Shown here: positions 22,849 to 33,297 of the stretch, one piece after another
How positions within the stretch are numbered: position 1 is the stretch's first letter
Layout: each line of letters begins with the position of its first letter
From: Scleromitrula shiraiana
Lineage: Eukaryota; Ascomycota; Leotiomycetes; Helotiales; Sclerotiniaceae
Direction of reading: 5' to 3'
Length of the DNA stretch: 64,000 bases
Assembly (NCBI GenBank): GCA_028455995.1
Contig: JABELC010000002.1
Coordinates: forward strand, 2,170,001-2,234,000
Notes under the pieces: generated by a model
The model's input: only the letters and a program-made list of their open reading frames with translations
Database searches by the model: none
What the model was told of the DNA's origin: nothing
Program-made: the position numbers and the translations under genes

Positions 22849-23996
22849 ATGTCAGAATACAAGTTCCAAGGATGGATGGCGTTAGATAAGGATGGTGCCA
22901 AGGGCAAGATGGTTTGGCAAGAGTTCGAACCTAAAACTTGGACCGAGGATGACGTTGATATCAAAATCACACATTGTGGTATCTGCGGATCTGACATTCA
23001 TACTCTCCGTTCCGGTTGGGTGGGCACTCCGTGGCATTTACAATGAAAAGCAAAAAGGACTAATGTTATGAGTGATAGGGAGCAACATTGTATCCATGCT
23101 GTGTAGGACACGAGGTTGCCGGTACTGCTGTCAAGGTCGGAAAGAATGTCAAGCACATCAAGCTAGGTGATCGCTGCGGTGTCGGTGCGCAATCCAGCTC
23201 CTGCCTAAAGCCCGAATGTGAGGAATGTGCAAGTGGAATGGAAAACCACTGTACGAAGATGGTTGGAACATATAACGGCAAATATCCAGATGGATCAAAG
23301 TCCTATGGTGGCTACGCAGATTACTGCCGTGCTCCATCCCACTTTGTCATCAAGATTCCCGATGAATTGTCATTGGCGGAAGCAGCCCCAATGCTTTGCG
23401 GTGGTGTTACCACTTGGTGCCCACTCGTAAACAACGGTGCTGGCCCCAACAAAAGAGTTGGCATTGTTGGAATCGGAGGTCTTGGTCACTTCGGCTTGTT
23501 GTGGGCAAAAGGGTTGGGTTGCAAGGAAGTTGTAGCTATTTCTCGAACTAGCTCAAAGAAAGCTGATGCCGAAAAGATGGGCGCAACAAGATTCATCGCT
23601 ACCGATGAAGAAGAGGGCTGGGCCAAGAAACATGCTAGATCTCTTGACTTGATTGTTTGCACAGTATCCAGCCCAAAGATGCCAATCGCCGAATACCTCG
23701 GCCTGTTGAGAACCAAAGGAGAGTTTATCCAGGTTGGAGCTCCCGAGGATGTTATTCCAGCATTGAACATGTTTGCATTCATCGGAAAGGGAGTGAAGCT
23801 CGGTGGAAGTTTGATTGGTACTCCTAAACAGATCAGTGAAATGTTGGAATTTGCTGCCAAGAACAATATTCATCCATATATTCAAGAGCGGCCATTATCA
23901 GAGGCAAACCAAGCTGTCATCGATATGGATGAAGGAAAGGCACGTTATCGATATGTTTTGGTTAATGAAAAACACGCGAATGAGTTGAAAGCATAA
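22849..23996 (+). CDS. NADP-dependent alcohol dehydrogenase, cinnamyl/ADH6 type
   Basis: Zinc MDR enzyme reducing aldehydes to alcohols with NADPH. There are two exons (22849-23019, 23079-23996) joined as SGW|GATLYPCCVGHE. It has the catalytic zinc motif CGICGSDIHTL and GHE, a structural four-cysteine loop (SSCLKPECEECASGMENHC) and the nucleotide fold GIVGIGGLGHFGLLWAKGLG. I chose ATG 22849-22851 because the family starts close to the YKFxGW motif. An upstream in-frame ATG at 22738 would add 37 residues (MSNPARPPTSVVKDR...) and cannot be excluded. The substrate is not determinable. Confidence 0.86.
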
Positions 23997-24898
23997 AGTA
24001 TAGATCTTAAAGATGAGGGGGACTTTATGACATTTATTACAAAGCGATGTATATAATGTATAACTATATAGACTAAAAATAATATATAGAATTATATTTT
24101 GAATTAAAGATTGTAATACAGTATTATTCATTACTGTCAAATTTGGTATAATTTTAGGATCAAGGTCTAGTGATAGAGCATGCTGCGTTCAATGCATTGC
24201 CTTCACCTAGGTCTAGGTACTTATTTAGATTTACATTCATGATGGGTATATCTAGGCGGATATAGATATGTTTTTGTGATTATAATAATATAATTGAATT
24301 CCCTTTATACAGTTTCAGTTGATATAGGCGATGATTTAATCTTTCATACAATTTAATAGTAAAATCTTACCTACAGAACTATAATAGTAAGTAAGTGAAT
24401 ATTTTACTTGGTACAGTGGTGAGTAGAGTGGTGCAGTGCAGTGCAGTACCCATACCACGAGACTCCGAGAGTGGTTCAACGGACAAACAATACTCCGGAA
24501 TACTACACCAGCTAGTGTTGAAAGTGTATTAGTAAGAAAAGTCAATAGCAACACACTCTCCGTGTAAACTATCGCGTTCCATCAGCACCGAATTATTTCT
24601 GTACCTAATTAATCTCCTTGAATCTTGAGACTTGAAGGTCAACAATAACGATAACAATACAAAAAGGCAAACTTATCTCATCCCGTCGGACACACTCTTA
24701 GTATATCTGTATACAACCTTTATGCCATTGTTTCTTTGTTCTTAAGGTCCCTCAGGTCCTGGGGACGCGCCAATTTTCATTTGGAAACTATAGCTCCTCT
24801 CACCTTTTACCTTACGAGCCAGATCGACTTTCCTCATCAACTCTACATCGCACATAACGCCTTCACTCCAAAAACAATTTATTTTCGATTAGTACAAT
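23997..24898. other. Intergenic region, RPB2 promoter side
   Basis: About 0.9 kb. AT-rich 3' flank of the alcohol dehydrogenase, then a pyrimidine-rich leader before the RPB2 start. No gene is visible. Confidence 0.5.
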
Positions 24899-27800
24899 AT
24901 GGCTGATTACGAGGAAGGATATGAATATGATGATTATGGCGAGGAGGATTCAGCAGGCATTACGGCCGAGGACTGCTGGACAGTTATTTCTTCTTTCTTC
25001 GAGTCCAAAGGTTTAGTGTCGCAACAACTGGACTCCTTCGATGAGTTCGTCGCCACCACTATGCAAGAGCTTGTAGAGGAGAACTCTCAACTCACTCTTG
25101 ATCAAAACAACCCGCCGTCTTCAGACGATAATCCGATAGCCTTGCGTCGCTACGAAATCAAGTTTGGTACAGTTTTGCTCTCACGGCCTGCTATGACTGA
25201 AGGCGATGGAAGCACACAAGTTATGCTTCCGCAAGAAGCAAGATTACGAAATTTGACGTACTCAAGTCCTCTTTATCTCGAAATGACGAAGAGTGTTCAG
25301 GTCGCCGTAGAACGCCCAGTCCCATATGAAGAGCTTGACGATGAACAAGAAGCAGAAATAAATAGAGGCGGAGAACATCCTACAAGATTAGTTTGGGAAA
25401 ATGAGGAGGGCGGTAGTGCTGATTCCGAAAAAGTCGCTCCTACACCCGACCGAGTTTACATTGGAAAGTTGCCTATTATGTTAAAGTCGAAATACTGTAT
25501 ATTGAAGGACCTCGACGAAGACGATCTTTACGCATGGAACGAATGCCCTTACGATCAAGGTGGATATTTTATTATCAACGGAAGTGAGAAGGTTCTCATT
25601 GCACAAGAGCGCAGTGCGGCCAACATTGTTCAAGTCTTCAAAAAACCAGCTCTTAGCGCAGTATCATACATTGCTGAGATTCGAAGTGCTTTGGAAAAGG
25701 GCTCCCGTCTCATCTCTTCGTTGACTATCAAGCTTTTCGATAAGGGTGACAGTCAACGAGGAGGTTTTGGAAAAACCGTCAAGTCAACTTTACCATATAT
25801 CAAAACAGACATTCCTATCGCTGTGGTCTTCCGCGCACTCGGGGTTGTATCAGATGAAGACATCTTGAACCATATTTGCTATGATCGAAACGATACACAG
25901 ATGCTTGAGATGCTAAAGCCTTGTATCGAGGAAGCATTCGTCATCCAAGATCGCGAAGTCGCCTTAGATTTCATTGGAAAGCGTGGAAACGGTACTTCCT
26001 TGACTCGTGACAAGCGTATCAAGTATGCTCGTGATATTATGCAAAAGGAGCTACTGCCCCATATTTCCCAGAAAGAGGGCAGTGAAACCAGAAAAGCCTT
26101 TTTCCTTGGTTACATGGTTCATAAACTACTCCAATGTGCTCTTGGTCGTCGGGAAACTGACGATCGAGATCATTTTGGTAAGAAGCGTTTGGATCTTGCT
26201 GGACCTTTACTTGCGAAACTTTTCAGGAATTTGTTCCGTAGATTAACTACAGATGTTTACAGGTATTTACAACGTTGTGTTGAGAATAACAGAGAGTTCA
26301 ACTTGACGTTAGGAGTAAAATCCACGACAATCACAAATGGTCTGAAATACTCCTTGGCAACTGGAAACTGGGGTGACCAGAAGAAGGCAGCAAGTTCAAC
26401 GGCTGGTGTGTCTCAAGTTCTAAACAGATACACTTTTGCATCCACACTTTCTCATTTGCGTCGAACAAATACGCCAATTGGCCGAGACGGAAAGATTGCT
26501 AAGCCTAGACAACTTCATAACACTCATTGGGGCTTGGTTTGTCCAGCAGAAACCCCTGAAGGTCAAGCTTGTGGTCTTGTCAAGAATTTAGCTTTGATGT
26601 GTTACGTGACAGTTGGAACACCAAGTGATCCAATCATTGAGTTCATGATCCAACGAAATATGGAAGTGCTGGAGGAATACGAACCTCTCCGATCTCCGAA
26701 TGCAACAAAGGTCTTTGTCAACGGTGTTTGGGTGGGTGTACATAGAGATCCAGCTCATTTGGTCAAGTGCGTTCAAGATCTTCGTCGATCTCATTTGATA
26801 TCCCACGAAGTTTCTCTTATTCGAGAAATCCGAGATAGAGAGTTCAAGATCTTTACCGATGCTGGCCGAGTTTGCAGGCCTCTCTTTGTTATTGACAACG
26901 ATCCCGAAAGCGCCAACAAAGGCAATTTAGTATTGAACAAGGATCATATTCGACGACTAGAAGACGATCAGTCGATGCCAGCGACAATGGATCCAGAAGA
27001 ACGACAAATGTCAGGATACTATGGGTTCCAAGGTCTGATCAATGATGGTGTAGTTGAGTACTTAGATGCCGAGGAAGAGGAAACTGTCATGATTACCATG
27101 ACACCTGAAGATCTTGATATATCCCGGCAACTCCAAGCCGGTTACCAAATAAGACCTGATGAGAGTGATGATTTGAATAAGCGTGTCAAGGCGCCCATTA
27201 ACCCTACCGCACACATCTGGACCCATTGTGAAATTCATCCAAGTATGATTTTGGGAATCTGCGCAAGCATTATCCCCTTTCCCGATCACAATCAGGTAAG
27301 CATTATATTGAATGTGTGTCTAATTTCTAGGCTAACAAAGTTCCTACAAAGTCTCCTCGTAACACTTATCAATCTGCTATGGGTAAGCAAGCAATGGGAG
27401 TTTTCCTAACGAATTTCGACGTTCGTATGGACACTATGGCAAACATTCTCTACTATCCTCAGAAGCCACTTGCAACTACACGATCCATGGAGTTCCTCAA
27501 ATTCAGAGAATTGCCAGCAGGACAAAATGCTATCGTAGCCATTATGTGCTACTCTGGCTACAACCAGGAAGATTCCGTTATCATGAATCAGAGCAGTATC
27601 GATCGTGGATTGTTCCGAAGTTTGTTCTATCGAGCATACACCGATCAAGAAAAGCGTATTGGTATGAATGTTGTAGAGCAGTTCGAGAAGCCATATCGAT
27701 CCGATACCCTCAAACTCAAGCAGGGTACATATGATAAACTTGATGATGATGGAATTGTAGCACCTGGTGTTCGTGTTACTGGTGCTGATATCATCATTGG

Positions 27801-28797
27801 TAAGACTGCGCCAATTGCACCCGACTCAGAGGAATTGGGTCAACGTACAAAGGCCCATATCAAGCGAGATGCATCAACACCTCTGCGAAGCACCGAAAGC
27901 GGTATTGTCGATCAAGTTCTCATCACCACTAATGCTGAAGGTCTTCGATTCGTCAAGGTTCGCATGCGTACAACTAAGATTCCTCAAATTGGTGATAAGT
28001 TCGCTTCTCGTCACGGACAAAAAGGAACGATTGGTATCACGTATATGCAACAGGACATGCCGTTCACTAGAGAAGGTGTTGTACCTGATCTGATTATCAA
28101 TCCACATGCTATTCCGTCTCGTATGACTATTGCACATTTGATTGAGTGTCAGTTGAGTAAGGTCTCAACGTTGCGAGGACTTGAGGGTGATGCCACACCG
28201 TTCACCGAAGTCACCGTAGATTCAGTCTCCAAACTTCTCCGTGCGCATGGTTATCAATCTCGAGGGTTCGAGATTATGTATCATGGACACACTGGCCGTA
28301 AGATGATGGCACAAGTCTTCCTTGGTCCTACATACTACCAACGTCTTCGCCATATGGTCGACGATAAGATCCATGCTCGTGCCAGAGGTCCAGTTCAGAT
28401 CCTGACTAGACAGCCCGTAGAAGGTCGTGCTAGAGATGGTGGTCTTCGTTTCGGAGAGATGGAACGTGATTGTATGATTTCGCATGGTGCAAGTGCTTTC
28501 TTGAAGGAAAGATTGTTTGAAGTATCGGATGCCTTCAGAGTTCACATTTGTGATATCTGCGGACTCATGACGCCGATTGCGTAAGTTATCTGGGCGAATC
28601 CAAGTTGAGAACAACAAGCTAACACAGTTGATAGTAAAATTAACACAGGATCTTTCGAATGTCGCCCTTGCAAGAACAAGACTAAGATCTCTCAAATCCA
28701 TATTCCATACGCCGCCAAGTTACTCTTCCAAGAATTGGCAGCGATGAACATCGCCACAAGAATGTTCACCAAAAGATCAGGTATCACGGTACGCTGA
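24899..28797 (+). CDS. RPB2: DNA-directed RNA polymerase II second-largest subunit
   Basis: 1262 residues in three exons: 24899-27295, 27352-28580 and 28635-28797. It forms half of the Pol II active centre. The beta-subunit blocks are present in order: protrusion and lobe (PYDQGGYFIINGSEKVLIAQE), fork (WGLVCPAETPEGQACGLVKNL), hybrid-binding region (MCYSGYNQEDSVIMNQSS, GDKFASRHGQKGT), and the C-terminal anchor and clamp with a zinc site from CDICG and CRPCKNK, ending RSGITVR. The second intron splits the zinc region (PIA|KINTGSFEC). This is a common phylogenetic marker, so this stretch can identify the species. Length is normal for fungi. Confidence 0.98.
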
Positions 28798-29427
28798 TTG
28801 TACGATCTGATTATGACCGGTTGGGGGGGTAAATAGACTTTTTTTTCTGGAGGTGATGTCTTTGCATATTATGGCGTTTGGGAAATTGAAAGATTGCGAA
28901 ACGCGAAAAAAGGGAATCTGAACACATTTGCAGAGGAAGATGAAAATATTTGGTCGCGTTTACTCGCCACGAAATAATCCCAAAACACTTAATGCTAAGA
29001 TAAAGAAAGAGTAACACCAAAATTTGGGCGCAATCTCACAAAATTGGATGATTTTGTTGTATCATATTGAAAAGTCTTTTAGTTATTTATAACAGAAGAA
29101 AACAATTACAGATATGAAGTCTCAATTCCTTAATGTGATCATTTCTTCATTAGTGATGTATTATGTATATCTCTATAGTTATGTAAATCATGCTGCATCT
29201 TCTCAACTAACATCCCGCGGCCATCCAATATATCATCCATCTACCTGCCTATGCTCTACATATCTTCATAATAACTATTTCACTTCTTGTTTCCCTTCTC
29301 TTCGCTGGGGCTCTCCGCATGTAGCACAAACTTCTCAACATCATATATCTCTTCCAAAAATCCTTTGAAGATATTCATTCCATATAATGTCTAACACGAT
29401 ATCTGTAAAAACAATATGATATAGATG
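28798..29427. other. Convergent intergenic RPB2 / PET117
   Basis: About 0.6 kb of 3' flanks. The frame at 29114-29368 has no recognisable features. No RNA gene is visible. Confidence 0.45.
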
Positions 29428-29755
29428 TCACCGCACAGCCCCATCACTAACATTCTGCACCTTCCTATATTCATCCTCCATAGCTCTCTGCATGTCAAAA
29501 TCTAACTGTCGCTCTTTTTTTATTCGCTGTTGTTCCATGTCCCGGATGACGCCCGCGTGCATTGTCTATGGATGCGCAAGTTAGCATATAGCATATCATG
29601 CTTGAATGAAAAGGCACAAAGAAGGAAGAGCAGTTGGGGACGAAAGGTATAGGACGTACGGCTTTCTCGGCATTTTGCGCATAGTGTACAAATACTACTG
29701 TGCTGGCGGCGAAGAGGGAGGTTCCGAGAAGTGTTAGTTTGGCTGCGCGGGACAT
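29428..29755 (-). CDS. PET117: Cytochrome c oxidase assembly factor Pet117
   Basis: Small mitochondrial protein needed for complex IV assembly, linked in other systems to heme a synthesis. Two exons (29660-29755, 29428-29565) join as NAEKA|TMHAGVIRDMEQQR. The N-terminus MSRAAKLTLLGTSLFAAST, then VVFVHY, is a single membrane segment. The family core GVIRDMEQQRIKKERQLDFD follows. It encodes 77 residues, near the family's usual length. It is divergent from VMA10 and lies about 22 kb from the COX6B/NDUFA4-like pair. Confidence 0.9.
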
Positions 29756-30222
29756 GGCTTGGTTTATGTATGGTTATTTGGATTTTGTTCGTTCCCTTTT
29801 CTTAGTTGTTTTGAATTGAGGTATCTGCAAAATGAGAACCTGGTGGAGATTGAAAAATACCAAAGTATATAGGAAAGTACAGAAAAGTAAAGAGATCCCA
29901 AATTGGTGGAGTGATTAAATAAATTTGGGATAAGAAGAGAAGCTACAATCATCCCGCCGAAATAGACGGAAGTTACCGGACAGGGATGTTTGTAGTGGTG
30001 CGGTGCATGTCTGGTTACCAGGTTCCAGGAGAGCTCGTTGCTTCCCATCTTTCTGTTGGAGCTATCTAGCTTGAACAACCCCAACTTTCTCTACTCCACT
30101 CCATTATTCACGACCTTCCATTGCAAATTCGTCTCCGTTTTATTAATAAATATTTACGGAAGAGATAACTTCGTTCATTGTGAGGGCTTGTTTCTTGTGC
30201 TTGCTTAGTTTAGGTTGTTAAG
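29756..30222. promoter_or_regulatory. Divergent promoter region PET117 / VMA10
   Basis: These 467 bp lie between outward-facing start codons. No defined element was assigned. Confidence 0.45.
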
Positions 30223-30920
30223 ATGGTATGTTACGCAATTCGAAGGGTGGGATATGAATAGGATGTTGCAATGGGAATCAGATAATATGAGGTTATTTAA
30301 TGTCCATTTACTAATTTGAATACACTTCTAGTCGGCACAGAATTCGGCGGGTATTCAGACGTTGCTTGATGTATGGTTCTTGGACACACAGGCGCGGAAT
30401 ATATACTGATATTAGGATAGGCGGAAAGGGATGCACAGAAGATAGTTCAGAAAGGTATGTAAAGCCTTGGGAAATGAATTATATCAAAGATGTTTTACTG
30501 ACTTGTTTCTGCAGCTAGGGAATGTGAGTATCTACAAAGATGATGAGTTGGAATAGCGGGATGGGGCTGATATCGACCAGATCGCACAAAGCGTGTAAAG
30601 GAAGCGAGAGACGAAGCAAAGAAGGAAATCGACGCATATAGAAAGGAGAAAGAGGATGAATTTAAGAAGTTTGAGGCCGAGGTATGCTCGATTCCTAAAG
30701 AGTGGAGTCAAATTATAAGGAGGAATTGTTAATTTGTTGGTTATAGCACACAAGCGGCAACAAAAAGGCAGAGGAGGATGCCAACAAGGATGCAGAGCAG
30801 AAATTGAAGGAGATTCAAGAAGCTGGCAAGAAGGGAGAGAGCCAAGTTATATCAGATCTATTGAAGGCGGTTTTTGATGTCAAGCCTGTGGTTCCTGAGC
30901 GTGTTGAGGGTCCGAAATAA
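30223..30920 (+). CDS. VMA10: V-type proton ATPase subunit G
   Basis: Peripheral-stalk subunit of the vacuolar H+-ATPase, 119 residues. Six coding exons: 30223-30225 (ATG only), 30332-30370, 30421-30454, 30515-30523 (9 nt), 30581-30681 and 30747-30920. Joined, they give MSAQNSAGIQTLLDAERDAQ, then KIVQKAREYRTKRVKEARDE, and a long charged coiled coil, as expected for subunit G, ending PVVPERVEGPK. The 9-nt exon supplies the end of Lys-Ala, Arg-Glu and the first base of Tyr in KAREYR. Without it the frame is kept but three residues of a conserved heptad are lost. All intron borders are GT...AG. Confidence 0.93.
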
Positions 30921-31428
30921 GTCGGGGGACTTTAGGGATTTAGAGGACTACAAATTGTGCGATTCCACTTGTTGATATGTGCGGCGATGAGGTTTGTGTT
31001 TTTGGGACTGGAATACAAAGGAACATATTGAAATTACGGCCGTGAATTGGGAGACATTGATGAGAAACCTGTGTATAGACTACTAGCTTGCGATTCAACA
31101 ATTAAGATATCCTCCGTTGGGAACTTTAATCCAGATTCTCAGTGCAACTCTTATATCAGTCGACTAGAATTGAAAAGAAGTAGAGGACGTCCACAAATAG
31201 CCCATGAGAATCTTCAACTTTGATAAATCAAGGGTCTAGAATCATCGTTCAAAATGATCAAGCATGTATGTGCATGTGGAAACAAATTGCTATGATGTAC
31301 GTCACTATTTCTACCGCACCCCAAAAAAGTGTGCCCCTCGCTCACCTCCAGCACTTTCCAACCGCAACGCGACTTCCCTCTCACCATGGCAATAACAATC
31401 CACCAAACTCAATGTACAAGCTTTCATT
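30921..31428. other. Intergenic VMA10 - lipase
   Basis: About 0.5 kb. The open frame at 31220-31432 is out of register with the lipase and looks like leader sequence. Confidence 0.45.
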
Positions 31429-32683
31429 ATGACATTTCTAGGCGCTCGTGTAGCGTCAATAAAATGGCTACTTCGTGTGTCGTCACAAGCAACAAGAAAT
31501 CCTATAATGAAGCCTTCCTTTCATACTCGCATTGAGTCTCGCAATAACCTACAACAACATCATATTCATACCTCTCGAATTTGTCGACATGGGAATATTG
31601 GACAGGAGAAGAAAAAGGATATGAAAGGTGCGGATCCAAGAGTTAGCGATCTTGGGAGAGCCATCGAAGATGATTTTGCTATGATTAGGGATTGTTATGG
31701 TACGTACTATCTATAAACACCCATCCTCTTATATATCTTCATTCCGATTATAATTCCCAATCATCCAATCAAACTAAATCCATTCTCTTCTCTCCTCCAA
31801 ATAGCCACCCCCAAAAACCCCGTCGTCCTCGCCCACGGTCTCTTCGGCTTCTCCGAGCTCCACCTCGCAGGCCGCTACCTCCCTTCCGTCCAATACTGGC
31901 GCGGAATAACCCACGCTCTCGAATCCAAAGGAATCTCCGTAATAACCACCTCGGTCCCCTCACTCGGGTCAATCGAAGAGCGCGCCCTCGCCCTCTCGCA
32001 CGAAATCGCCTCCAAAGCGCGCGGGAAATCCGTAAACATCATTGCACACTCCATGGGGGGACTAGACGCGCGATTCATGATCTCGAGACTGCAGCCGGAG
32101 AACGTGGAGGTGCTGAGTCTCACGACGGTGGCGACGCCGCACCGGGGGACGAGTTTTGCGGATTGGTGTTTCGAGGAGAGTTGGTGGGGGGTTTATATAC
32201 CGGGCATGGTGAGGGTGCTCAATGAGATGGGGGTTGGCACGGGGGCGTTTGAACAGTTGGGGAGGAGATATATGGGGGAGGAGTTTAATCCGAAGACGAG
32301 GGATAGGGATGATGTGAGGTATTTTTCCTATGGGGCGTGTTGTGAACCGAAGGTTTGGAGTGCGTTTAGGAGGAGCCATGGGATTGTTAGAAGGGCCGAG
32401 GGTGAGAATGATGGGTTGGTTAGTGTGGAGAGTAGTCGGTGGGGGACTTATAAGGGGACGTTAGTTGGGGTCAGTCATTTGGATATGATCAATTGGACGA
32501 ATAGGTTGAGGTGGTTGGTTTGGGAGTTGACGGGAAATACGAGGAAGTATGTTTAGCCTTTTCACTTTTCTTCCTCCTTCCTTTATTCCTGGTTGAAATT
32601 CAAAAACTAATTTCTCAACTAGGTTTAATGCTATTGCTTTCTACTTAGACATCGCAGATATGCTAGCTAAAGAGGGCTTATAG
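31429..32683 (+). CDS. Alpha/beta-hydrolase, triacylglycerol lipase-like
   Basis: 357 residues in three exons (31429-31699, 31805-32546, 32623-32683). It has the lipase oxyanion start PVVLAHGLFGF, the nucleophile elbow AHSMGG (Ser), a likely acid in GENDGLVSVES and the His in GVSHLDMINW, the order found in small lipases of this group. The last exon ends FNAIAFYLDIADMLAKEGL. The first about 65 residues are rich in Arg/Lys/Ser and poor in acids (MTFLGARVASIKWLLRVSSQ), so mitochondrial delivery is possible. The start is less certain than the rest because the leader is not conserved in any pattern I know. Confidence 0.78.
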
Positions 32684-33297
32684 TTTTATTCAACACCGAC
32701 GGCATAGGTGACTTGAAGCTTGCATTGGATTAGTTGGTAAACTTAGCGGCATAGTTGGATCAAGGAGAGATGAAATTGTATAAATAACAGAGAATAAAAA
32801 CAGACCCGATAGACTGTCATAAAAATCAGAGTAATCATCACCGCTTCCATTTATCATTTCTGGCTCGCCAAATAGAACAATAATCGATTTGTCTCTCAAC
32901 TTGGGTTGGAATAATTATACAAGTATTCACGCAGCTAAGATAACAATCATTCGATTTTTCGTATTGCCCAGCCCATTACGAACATCAGAGTTTCATGTGG
33001 ATTATCCTCAACGAGTCGGTGATAGTCATCTTGTTTTAGAATATCATGGAGAATTACATGGTCAGCAAACAAGGAAGGCTTCAGAAAGAGCACAGCATGA
33101 TTTTGTTTAGGCCTTCATTTGCCGATGGATATATATGTGATATGCTATATACATACATATATATATATATAATCAGTGTCCAATCAATAGGTTAAATATC
33201 TAATTCCAATATCCCAATATCCTATTGCAACTCCATCCTCCATCGCTAAAATCATAAACTCACCCATATTCTCATTATTGTCATTTGTGCAATCATA
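32684..33297. other. Convergent intergenic region
   Basis: About 0.6 kb between the lipase and the fusion gene. It holds a short AT/ACAT-rich tract near 33130-33172. No gene is visible. Confidence 0.45.

Noticed and set aside
31692..32225. Arg/Pro-rich plus-strand ORF overlapping the lipase
   Set aside because: It is another frame of the GC-rich lipase exon; the lipase frame has the catalytic motifs.
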